9,119 nt of DNA from Lachnospiraceae bacterium (GTDB lineage: Bacteria; Bacillota; Clostridia; Lachnospirales; Lachnospiraceae): the NCBI GenBank assembly GCA_900771995.1, contig CAAGQC010000045.1, positions 1 to 9,119 of the forward strand. The letters are read 5' to 3'. This document shows positions 1 to 6,155 of this stretch, one piece after another. The notes under the pieces were generated by a model. That model ran no database searches. It had not been told where the DNA came from and saw only the letters and a program-made list of their open reading frames with translations. A program made the position numbers and the translations under genes. Within the stretch, counting starts at the first letter, position 1, and every line of letters begins with the position of its first letter.

Positions 1-2
1 AT

Positions 3-50
3 AAATTTAGCCATAATTGCTCATGCAAGCATGGCATTATGTCTAAATTT
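3..50. repeat. Imperfect 48-bp palindrome downstream of the pseudouridine synthase gene
   Basis: The outer arms AAATTTAG (3-10) and CTAAATTT (43-50) are perfect inverted repeats. After one mismatch, CATAAT (12-17, read with its flanking base) pairs with ATTATG (36-41). The centre adds short pairs around a GCAAGC loop (25-30), so one long interrupted hairpin can form. It starts 17 nt past the stop codon of the minus-strand gene ending at 67 and could help end that transcript, but no clear U-tract lies inside the window. It could equally be one end of a small interspersed repeat cut by the window edge. Confidence 0.45.
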
Positions 51-66
51 GCATGGCTCTGAATAG

Positions 67-774
67 TTACAAATTCATAAATTTTTCAAATGCCGGGTTC
101 TGGGGCTTTACCCGGAAGGACATCTTTTTGCCGGAACCGGGATGCATGAATTCCAGGGAATATGCGCAGAGCGCCACCCCACGATACGGGGTGTTCCCCG
201 TTGTTCCCCCGGCTGCCGTATTCCCGTATTTGGTATCCCCAAGCAACGGCCATCCCGCATGGGCGAACTGTACGCGGATCTGGTGGAACCGTCCGGTCTC
301 GATACAGACATCCGCCAGCGCCAGCGGCATGGGCTGTTCCATCCTTTCCAAAATGCGATAATGCAGTTTTGCGGTCTTCGCATCCGGAAATTGCTGTTCC
401 CTGCCGGTGACTGCCACCGCCACATTGCCCTCTTTCCGCAGATAATCCACAAGTTCTCCCTCTGAAGCGTCAGGATATCCACAGATCACTGCATAATACT
501 GTTTATTCAGGGTTCCTTCCGACAGTTGTTTGGCTAGGGCCGCTGCCGCCTTTTTCTCTTTGGCGAATACCAGCACTCCCTCCACCGGCTGGTCCAGCCT
601 GTGGATCACCGCCAGATAAGGCTCTCCCCGTCCGGCTCCTGCCTGTTTCGCCAGATAGGACTTCAATTCACTGACCACATCCGCCTGTCCGATCCGGGCA
701 GACTGCACCGCCAGTCCTGCCGGTTTGCGGATCACCAGTATGCTGTTGTCTTCGTATAATATCTCTGTTCTCAT
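67..774 (-). CDS. RluA-family RNA pseudouridine synthase
   Basis: This 235-residue protein should convert specific uridines of rRNA or tRNA to pseudouridine in the cytoplasm. The diagnostic catalytic motif is HRLDQPVEG at residues 58-66, with D61 the expected catalytic aspartate; the family's usual form is HRLDxxTSG, so the TSG part reads VEG here. A second conserved block, TGRFHQIRVQFAHAG (160-174) followed by LLGDTKYG (177-184), is also typical of RluA enzymes. There is no N-terminal S4 RNA-binding domain, so this is the short single-domain form common in Firmicutes. The start ATG overlaps the stop of the upstream methyltransferase (ATGA, 771-774) and is preceded by AAGGGG, so translation is probably coupled. 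The two genes form an RNA-modification operon. The target site (an RluA, RluC, RluD or TruC-like role) cannot be read from the sequence. Confidence 0.93.
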   Translation of the reverse strand: MRTEILYEDNSILVIRKPAGLAVQSARIGQADVVSELKSYLAKQAGAGRGEPYLAVIHRLDQPVEGVLVFAKEKKAAAALAKQLSEGTLNKQYYAVICGYPDASEGELVDYLRKEGNVAVAVTGREQQFPDAKTAKLHYRILERMEQPMPLALADVCIETGRFHQIRVQFAHAGWPLLGDTKYGNTAAGGTTGNTPYRGVALCAYSLEFMHPGSGKKMSFRVKPQNPAFEKFMNL

Positions 775-2216
775 TTTCGCAGCCCCTTGGGATAATGGTT
801 CTTCATAATGCCGCCGGCCAGTTTGCCCCAGCCCAGACTGATGCCGTCCACGCAGATCAGATACCAGCCCTTCTCACCCTCGGCGGAAAAGGTCTGTCCC
901 TTCAGATAGGTGCCCGCCTCCTCCACGGACAGATTCCATACATGCTTCACATCCTCCGGGCACAGCGCCAGTGCCAGCGCATGAGCCGGTTCGAAACGAT
1001 TCTTTTTCAGGGTTCCCAGATGCAGTCCCGGACGCAGTACTTTCAGTCCCTTCACCCCGGGCATTCTCTCCGGCATACGGTACAGATTATCCCCAAACGC
1101 CAGGAATCCTTCCCCTGCCGTACACGGTCCCGATTCCGCGATGTGTTTCTCCGAAAAGGTCTCCTTCGCAAAGGCAAAATATTCCGCCCAGTCTTTTATA
1201 AGATTCTTCCCGGGGATTCCTTTTTCCAGTCCGGTTGCGCACACCGGCTCATACCCTCGGGGAAGTTCACCCTTCTTCTGCAATACCGCAGCGTAATGGC
1301 CTTCCCCCTGTAACTTATGGGGCCACAGGCGCAAAGTGCCTTCGATTCCCGGTGCAGGATTCTCTACACAGCCCGGAATGCCGTCACAGCCCTCCGGAAT
1401 CCCCAGTGCCTTTTTATCAATGGGAACGATTTCAAACTCCTCATGTCTTGCAAGGAATCGGCTGATACTGCCTTCGTTTTCCGCAGGCGCAAACGTACAG
1501 GTCGAATACACCAGTCTGCCACCGGGTGCCAGCATCCGCGCGGCACATTCCAGAATGCCGTCCTGCCGGTCCGCACAAATCTGCACATTTTCCGGGCTCC
1601 ATTCCTCGCAGGCTGTCTCATTTTTCCGGAACATACCTTCCCCAGAACAGGGCGCATCCACCAGAATCCGGTCAAAATATTCGTCGAAAATATCCGCCAG
1701 ATGTTCCGGCGTCTCATTTAATACGCAGGCATTCCGGATTCCCATACGCTCCACGTTCTCTGACAGGATCTTCGCTCTGGCAGGATGGATCTCGTTCGTG
1801 ACAAGCAATCCCTCTCCCTGCATCGCCGATGCGATCTGGGTACTTTTCCCACCGGGAGCCGCACACAGGTCCAGGATCCGCTCTCCGGGCTGTGGTGACA
1901 GTAGTGTCACCGGTGCCATTGCACTGGGCTCCTGAATATAATAGAGGCCCGCTTCATGCCAGGGATGTTTTCCGGGCTGATCCTCTTTTGTATAGTAATA
2001 GCCGTTCTTTGCCCAGGGAACCTGTTGCAAATGAAATGTCTGTTGTGTTTTTCCTTCTATGACAGTACTGTCATCTATTCTTCCGGACTCCGTCTGTAAT
2101 TTCAGGGGATTGAGACGCAGTGCCTGATATTTTTCATGGTCAAAACTTGCCAGGAACTCTTCGTATTCCGATTCCAAAAGTCCCTGCATTCTTTCTAAAA
2201 ACGCCTGTGGAAGCAT
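771..2216 (-). CDS. rsmF: RsmB/RsmF-type rRNA (cytosine-5) methyltransferase
   Basis: This 481-residue S-adenosylmethionine-dependent RNA m5C methyltransferase belongs to the NOL1/NOP2/Sun family. The SAM-binding motif is DLCAAPGGK (116-124). The two family cysteines lie in DAPCSG (187-192, C190) and STCT (238-241, C240); one is the nucleophile and the other helps release product. The C-terminal third, ending KNHYPKGLR (472-480), matches the extra RNA-binding domain of the RsmF/YebU subgroup, which methylates 16S rRNA in Escherichia coli. The exact target base here is inferred, so the gene symbol is by family only. I chose the ATG at 2216 because GGAGG lies 6 nt upstream; an in-frame ATG 63 nt earlier has no such support and would add a non-conserved tail. 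It is the first gene of a two-gene operon with the pseudouridine synthase, read from a candidate promoter at 2251-2279. Confidence 0.93.
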   Translation of the reverse strand: MLPQAFLERMQGLLESEYEEFLASFDHEKYQALRLNPLKLQTESGRIDDSTVIEGKTQQTFHLQQVPWAKNGYYYTKEDQPGKHPWHEAGLYYIQEPSAMAPVTLLSPQPGERILDLCAAPGGKSTQIASAMQGEGLLVTNEIHPARAKILSENVERMGIRNACVLNETPEHLADIFDEYFDRILVDAPCSGEGMFRKNETACEEWSPENVQICADRQDGILECAARMLAPGGRLVYSTCTFAPAENEGSISRFLARHEEFEIVPIDKKALGIPEGCDGIPGCVENPAPGIEGTLRLWPHKLQGEGHYAAVLQKKGELPRGYEPVCATGLEKGIPGKNLIKDWAEYFAFAKETFSEKHIAESGPCTAGEGFLAFGDNLYRMPERMPGVKGLKVLRPGLHLGTLKKNRFEPAHALALALCPEDVKHVWNLSVEEAGTYLKGQTFSAEGEKGWYLICVDGISLGWGKLAGGIMKNHYPKGLRK

Positions 2217-2250
2217 GGATTTCCTCCATTTCTGTAATCTGTTCCCATTA

Positions 2251-2279
2251 ACTGTATCACAGGTCCTATTTGGGGGCAA
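2251..2279 (-). promoter_or_regulatory. Candidate sigma-A promoter of the rRNA-modification operon
   Basis: Read on the minus strand, TTGCCC (2279-2274) and TACAGT (2256-2251) are separated by 17 nt, each matching 4 of 6 consensus bases. The expected start lies about 30 nt upstream of the methyltransferase ATG. The -35 box is 7 bp from the -35 box of the divergent promoter for the cellulase gene. Confidence 0.5.
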
Positions 2280-2286
2280 TCATTTC

Positions 2287-2315
2287 TTGCCAACCGGAAC
2301 TTCCACCACTATAAT
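2287..2315 (+). promoter_or_regulatory. Strong sigma-A promoter of the GH5 gene
   Basis: TTGCCA (2287-2292), a 17-nt spacer and a perfect TATAAT (2310-2315). Transcription should start near 2322, leaving an AT-rich leader of roughly 80 nt before the ATG at 2405. I see no operator dyad or cre-like site in the leader, so the regulation of this gene is not visible from the sequence. Confidence 0.7.
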
Positions 2316-2404
2316 ATTTCCTGTAAGTGTTTGTTTTGTTGTAGTTCTGAAAAGTAACCCATCGTTTGTATTTTTCATTATTTTTATTAAGAAAAGAGGT
2401 TCCT

Positions 2405-3577
2405 ATGTCTATTTTCAAGAAAACACTAAGCTGTGCTGTTCTGGCGGCTCTGAGTACCTGTGCGCTGGCTGGGTGCGGCAAGCAGGAGGCAGCCAGCGAA
2501 ACCGCAGCAGCCTCCTCTGAGACGCCTTCCGCGTCGATCACCGAAACCGTCTCCGAAAGCACAGCTGCTCCTGAACAGGCCTCCGTCCCCGAGAGCTCCG
2601 AAGTCCAGCCCACTGAGACCGAAGTTGCAGCTTCCGAAACGCTCTCTGCGGATGCCTCCACTCCTTACGGACAGCATGGCGCTCTCCATGTGGAAAATGG
2701 TAAGCTGACGGATGAAAACGGCAACCCTGTCCAGCTTTACGGGATGTCCACCCACGGAATCGCCTGGTTCCCCCAGTATATCAATTATGATTCCTTCCGC
2801 ACTCTGCGGGATGACTGGAATACCAACTGTATCCGTCTGGCCATGTATACCGCGGAATATGGCGGCTATTGCGCCGGTGGAGATAGGGAACAGCTGAAAC
2901 AGCTGGTAAAGGACGGCGTATCCTACGCTACGGATCTGGGAATGTATGTGATCGTGGACTGGCATATTTTAAGTGACTGTGATCCGAACCAGAATAAAGA
3001 TGAGGCGATTGCCTTTTTCCGGGAAATGACGGAAGCTTTTGCCGACAATGACAATGTACTCTATGAGATCTGTAATGAGCCCAACGGCGGTACTTCCTGG
3101 GACAGCATCAAGTCTTATGCAGAAGAAGTCATTCCAGTGATCCGGGCACAGAAGCCGGGTGCCGTGATCCTCGTGGGAACACCTACCTGGAGTCAGGAGA
3201 TCGACAAGGCTGCCGCGGCTCCGCTGGATGATAGCAATGTAATGTATACCCTGCATTTCTACGCAGGCACCCATAAGGATGATCTGCGCAGCCGTTTAGA
3301 GACCTGCGTTCAGAACGGTCTTCCGGTATTCGTCAGCGAGTTCGGCATGTGTGATGCCTCCGGCAACGGCGCCAATGATTTTGATTCCACCACCAAATGG
3401 CTGGATCTGCTGAACAAATATCAGATCAGCTTCTGCTGCTGGAATCTCGCCAACAAAGACGAAAGCAGCAGTGTTTTCAAAGCTTCCAGCACCGCGCTGT
3501 CCGACTGGACCGACGATGATTTCAATGAATCCGGCCGCTGGATCCGTGACTACTTCCGCGGCATGCCGCAGAAATAG
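2405..3577 (+). CDS. Lipoprotein glycoside hydrolase family 5 (cellulase/endoglucanase type)
   Basis: This 390-residue extracytoplasmic enzyme should cleave beta-1,4-linked glucan or a similar polysaccharide by a retaining mechanism. The N-terminus is a type II signal peptide with lipobox LAGC (21-24); C24 would be lipidated, anchoring the protein to the outer face of the membrane. Residues 25 to about 88 form a low-complexity Ser/Thr/Glu/Ala/Pro linker. The catalytic domain runs from about 90 to 386, with NEP (224-226, acid/base E225) and SEFG (311-314, nucleophile E312). Other conserved positions are DWH (185-187), HFY (284-286) and W346. The block LYGMSTHGIAWF (111-122) resembles the GH5_2 subfamily of Bacillus cellulases. 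No carbohydrate-binding module is present. The start at 2405 has AAGAGG 5 nt upstream; an in-frame ATG at 2366 lacks this and would spoil the signal peptide. It is a single-gene unit, with no transporter or other glycosidase beside it. Confidence 0.92.
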   Translation: MSIFKKTLSCAVLAALSTCALAGCGKQEAASETAAASSETPSASITETVSESTAAPEQASVPESSEVQPTETEVAASETLSADASTPYGQHGALHVENGKLTDENGNPVQLYGMSTHGIAWFPQYINYDSFRTLRDDWNTNCIRLAMYTAEYGGYCAGGDREQLKQLVKDGVSYATDLGMYVIVDWHILSDCDPNQNKDEAIAFFREMTEAFADNDNVLYEICNEPNGGTSWDSIKSYAEEVIPVIRAQKPGAVILVGTPTWSQEIDKAAAAPLDDSNVMYTLHFYAGTHKDDLRSRLETCVQNGLPVFVSEFGMCDASGNGANDFDSTTKWLDLLNKYQISFCCWNLANKDESSSVFKASSTALSDWTDDDFNESGRWIRDYFRGMPQK

Positions 3578-3592
3578 CCACTTAGCATCTTT

Positions 3593-4153
3593 TTACAACA
3601 ATTCTTCGTCATAGACAGCCCTGCCGCCGCCGATGAATTTCGGTCTGGTGCGGGCACATACCACATGGGCGTCTCCGATCTGTCCGGACCGGAGGCGCAC
3701 CGGTACTGCCACATCTCTCAGATGCATTCCGATCAGCGTATCCCCGATATCCATTCCTGCCGCCGCCTGAATATGTTCCACAGCCACCGGATGTTCGAAT
3801 GCTTTATACGCTGCTGTCGCAAAGGATCCGCCTGCCTTGGGCTGAGGAACCACATTTACCATAGGATAACCGTATTTTACCGCCGCCTCTTTTTCCAGAA
3901 TCAGTGCGCGGTTCAAATGCTCACAGCACTGGGCCGCCAGATACACTCCGGCTTCCTGCGTCGCCTGATAAATGCCCCCGAAGACCATCTCCGCCAGCTC
4001 CGGGCTGGAATAGGTACCAATAGCCGCGCCGCCCACCTCACTGGTGGAACAGCCCACCACGAACAGTTCTCCCTGCTCCAGCTTTGCTTTCTCCAGAATC
4101 TCCTTGGCTGCCAGATACGCCTCTTCTGCAATAATCGTCATATCTTCTGTCAT
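3593..4153 (-). CDS. DUF436/UPF0340 (YwlG-like) conserved protein
   Basis: This 186-residue cytoplasmic protein belongs to the conserved DUF436 (UPF0340, TIGR01440) family, represented by Bacillus subtilis YwlG. The molecular function of the family is not known to me. Conserved blocks are GCSTSEVGG (34-42), AAQCCEHLNRAL (73-84), VVPQPKAGGSFA (101-112), the segment HPVAVEH...GMDIGDTLIGMHLRDV (121-148) and GGGRAVY (175-181). The repeated glycine-rich turns and invariant Cys/His positions suggest an enzyme active site or ligand pocket, but that is inference. Its length is full for the family. GGGAGG lies about 8 nt before the ATG. It follows the anion permease gene by 78 nt on the same strand and may be co-transcribed. 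It converges on the GH5 gene with only 15 nt between stop codons, and no terminator is evident there. Confidence 0.9.
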   Translation of the reverse strand: MTEDMTIIAEEAYLAAKEILEKAKLEQGELFVVGCSTSEVGGAAIGTYSSPELAEMVFGGIYQATQEAGVYLAAQCCEHLNRALILEKEAAVKYGYPMVNVVPQPKAGGSFATAAYKAFEHPVAVEHIQAAAGMDIGDTLIGMHLRDVAVPVRLRSGQIGDAHVVCARTRPKFIGGGRAVYDEELL

Positions 4154-4231
4154 ACGAATACCTCCCTGATCACTTTTATAGTTATTCCCATCCTCTCTGC
4201 CACTCTCCGGCAGACGGACTACTTTACATCG

Positions 4232-5377
4232 TTACAGCAGACCGTTTTCCCATACCAATATCACTAAGAAAACGATATTTACTATAGTAAACCATCCAAA
4301 ATACTTCCTTTTCTCTTCCGGAATCTGTCTGACCACCTGCTTGTAGGAGATCAGGCTGGCCATGGATGCGATCAGTGTTCCGAGACCACCCAGATTGGTA
4401 CCGATGATCAACGCCGTTAGATTTCCCGTAAATCCGGACAACAAGAGGGCTGCCGGAACATTACTGATCACCTGACTGGCGGTCACCGCCGTCATTACTT
4501 CTCTCCCTCCGATAAACTTCTGCAGAAAATCACAGAATGCGGGCATTCTTCCCATATTTCCAATGAAAATAAAGAACCCCACAAATGTCAATACAAGAGA
4601 ATAATCCACTGTTCCCAGAGTTCCGCGATCCAGAAGGATAACCGCCAGTGCCACCGTTCCCAATGTCACCGGATAGGGAATCACATGCGCCACAGTCAGC
4701 AGGCAGAGTACAAACAACAGTAAATATCCCGGAAGCAGATATTTCTTCTGTTCCACTTTCTCCTCTTCCGGCAGGGAAACATCCGCTCCACGGACTTCGA
4801 TTCCGCTGCATTTTGCCACAACCGCTCCACAGATCACGAGTAACAGCAGCGACACCAGCGAATACGGCAGCATCAGAAGCACAAAGGCTCCCGCTGACAT
4901 CTGCGCTTTCCCGTACAGATACAGATTCTGCGGATTTCCGATCGGCGTCAGCATACTTCCCAGATTCGCCGCGATGGTCTGCAGGATGATCACCGGCACC
5001 GCCAGTTTTTTCACGGAGTCTTCCCCCGACAGCCGAAGCACCGTAAAGGTAAACGGTACGAATGTGATCAATGCCACATCGTTGGTAATGATCATGCTGA
5101 AAAAGAAACACATAAGCACCAATACTTGCACCAGCTGCATGGTAGTATGGGTATGTTGTAATAATATTTTTCCAATCCTGCGGAAAACACCCAATTTCTG
5201 TAGTCCTGCCATCACCGTCATCAGACAGAACAGAATGGAAAGTGTGCGAAAATCAATATATCCCGCATATTCTCCGTCCGGCGGGATCATCACCGCGGAC
5301 AATACCGCCAGCAGGACCGCTACGGTCAGAACTGTCTCTTTTTTCACAAATTCAAAAAGTTTCTTCTTTATCTCCAT
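4232..5377 (-). CDS. ArsB/SLC13-superfamily anion permease
   Basis: This 381-residue polytopic membrane protein has roughly ten to eleven hydrophobic segments and the inverted-repeat pattern of the ion transporter superfamily. The first half carries TNDVALITFVPFT (98-110) and GSMLTPIGNPQN (140-151). The second half carries the matching SNVPAALLLS (305-314) and GTNLGGLGTLIAS (326-338). These are the re-entrant-loop and substrate-site motifs of ArsB, CitMHS, DASS and YbiR-like permeases, which move anions such as arsenite, citrate or dicarboxylates. The substrate is not predictable from these motifs; no arsenic-resistance genes lie nearby, so an arsenical role is not supported. A hydrophilic loop at about 196-212 separates the halves. 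The ATG at 5377 has GGAG 5 nt upstream. The start region contains an 11-bp tandem duplication that creates an overlapping six-codon reading frame. The gene is probably the first of a unit with the DUF436 gene. Confidence 0.85.
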   Translation of the reverse strand: MEIKKKLFEFVKKETVLTVAVLLAVLSAVMIPPDGEYAGYIDFRTLSILFCLMTVMAGLQKLGVFRRIGKILLQHTHTTMQLVQVLVLMCFFFSMIITNDVALITFVPFTFTVLRLSGEDSVKKLAVPVIILQTIAANLGSMLTPIGNPQNLYLYGKAQMSAGAFVLLMLPYSLVSLLLLVICGAVVAKCSGIEVRGADVSLPEEEKVEQKKYLLPGYLLLFVLCLLTVAHVIPYPVTLGTVALAVILLDRGTLGTVDYSLVLTFVGFFIFIGNMGRMPAFCDFLQKFIGGREVMTAVTASQVISNVPAALLLSGFTGNLTALIIGTNLGGLGTLIASMASLISYKQVVRQIPEEKRKYFGWFTIVNIVFLVILVWENGLL

Positions 5378-5388
5378 TTTATCTCCAT
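5367..5388 (-). repeat. 11-bp tandem duplication over the permease start codon
   Basis: On the minus strand ATGGAGATAAA occurs twice in perfect tandem (5388-5378 and 5377-5367). The downstream copy holds the permease start; the upstream copy supplies its GGAG ribosome binding site. The upstream ATG is out of frame and opens a six-codon frame (M-E-I-K-W-R) that stops at 5370-5368, just inside the permease gene. Confidence 0.8.
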
Positions 5389-5412
5389 GCTCTTTTGTTC
5401 CTTTGTCTGTAT

Positions 5413-5441
5413 CTCACAAAAACTTTTTATGGGAATATAGT
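5413..5441 (+). promoter_or_regulatory. Candidate promoter of the YtaF/MntP-like gene
   Basis: CTCACA (5413-5418), a 17-nt spacer and TATAGT (5436-5441) give a plausible sigma-A promoter, with a start about 24 nt before the ATG. The same stretch also contains GTATC (5409-5413) and GGGAATATAG (5431-5440), which resemble a forespore sigma-F promoter but with slightly long spacing. I cannot decide between them. No clear promoter is visible for the divergent permease gene in this 94-bp gap. Confidence 0.4.
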
Positions 5442-5471
5442 AAAATTAAGAATATTTCCACGGAGTGCATT

Positions 5472-6059
5472 ATGTCTCTTCTGCCCTCTCTGCTCTTCGG
5501 CATCTCCGCCAGTCTGGATGCCCTTCTGGTAGGTACCGCACTGGGGCTTCGGAAAGTTCCGCTGCCTGCCGGACACAATCTGCTGATCAGCACAGTTACC
5601 CTCCTCGGGACTGTGATCTCTATAGGCCTCGGCAACCTGTTATTACCCCTTTTTCCCACCGGAATCGGTACCCGGATCGGAAGCAATGTCCTGATCCTGT
5701 TCGGACTTTATTATCTGGGAAAATGGCTGCTTTCCAAATGGCGCTGCCGCATTTCCCCCACCGATCCTCTGTGTCAGGAGGAGAAAAAATTTGCCGGGCA
5801 TCGGGAATTGTCCCTGTCCCAGACGCTTGCGCTGGGCTGCGCCCTTTCCATGAACAATATCGGCATCGGTTTCTCTGCCAGCATTACGGGGCTTCCCTTT
5901 CTTCCGGCTTCGATATCCACCTTTTTCTGCTCCTTTGGATTCCTGGCTCTTGGGAGCCGGCTGGGCCGGTCCGCCCTCCTGCAGCAGATCGGGGAATATA
6001 CGGATCCCGTCTCCGGACTGTTGCTGATCCTGTTGGGTCTGTGCCAATTATATCACTGA
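5472..6059 (+). CDS. YtaF/MntP-like membrane protein (putative cation exporter, sporulation-associated)
   Basis: This 195-residue, mostly hydrophobic protein has about six membrane segments arranged as two similar halves. The first helix carries SASLDALLVG (12-21, D16), the signature of the MntP manganese-efflux and YtaF sporulation-membrane families. The matching helix in the second half reads ALSMNNIGIGFSAS (124-137), with Asn-Asn where MntP proteins have an aspartate. A hydrophilic loop (about 90-114) with two cysteines (C92, C101) divides the halves. YtaF proteins are linked to sporulation in Firmicutes, and the next gene encodes a spore germination family protein 96 nt downstream, which favours the YtaF assignment. 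The start at 5472 has GGAG 8 nt upstream; a much longer in-frame extension back to 4974 runs through the opposite-strand permease gene and is not real. Transport activity and substrate are inferred. Confidence 0.8.
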   Translation: MSLLPSLLFGISASLDALLVGTALGLRKVPLPAGHNLLISTVTLLGTVISIGLGNLLLPLFPTGIGTRIGSNVLILFGLYYLGKWLLSKWRCRISPTDPLCQEEKKFAGHRELSLSQTLALGCALSMNNIGIGFSASITGLPFLPASISTFFCSFGFLALGSRLGRSALLQQIGEYTDPVSGLLLILLGLCQLYH

Positions 6060-6061
6060 TC

Positions 6062-6152
6062 TGCATAGTTCCGGGAAACCTGGGGAATCTATCTGAATAA
6101 TACCATATACCTGTTTGGCCGTCTATGCAATGGTTATCAGAAAGGATTCCCC
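6062..6152 (+). promoter_or_regulatory. Leader of the germination gene with two crossing inverted repeats
   Basis: The gap between the two genes holds two perfect inverted repeats. TGCATAG (6062-6068) pairs with CTATGCA (6123-6129), and GGGGAATC (6082-6089) pairs with GATTCCCC (6145-6152). Because the pairs interleave they would form a pseudoknot, or compete. The 3' arm of the second overlaps the end of the ribosome binding site AAAGGA (6141-6146) and ends 3 nt before the ATG. A small hairpin (CCGGG-AAA-CCTGG, 6071-6083) competes with one arm. I found no convincing sigma-A or sigma-G promoter here, so read-through from the upstream gene is likely. Confidence 0.4.
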
Positions 6153-6155
6153 ACT

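Noticed and set aside
1336..1935. 199-codon plus-strand frame opposite the methyltransferase gene
   Set aside because: A GC-bias shadow of a clearly conserved gene, with no ribosome binding site or recognisable domain.
4196..4214. TCTGCC/GGCAGA hairpin between the permease and DUF436 genes as a terminator
   Set aside because: Only a 6-bp stem with a 7-nt loop and no U-tract on the minus strand, so it does not support separating the two genes into different transcripts.
4974..5471. N-terminal extension of the YtaF/MntP-like gene
   Set aside because: The in-frame extension is antisense to the permease gene and low in coding character; the ATG at 5472 has a proper GGAG and begins the first membrane helix.
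6092..6130. Sigma-G promoter for the germination gene (TGAATA with CATATAC or CTATGCA)
   Set aside because: No pair of boxes has the needed 17-18 nt spacing: TGAATA and CATATAC nearly touch, and CTATGCA is 23 nt away.
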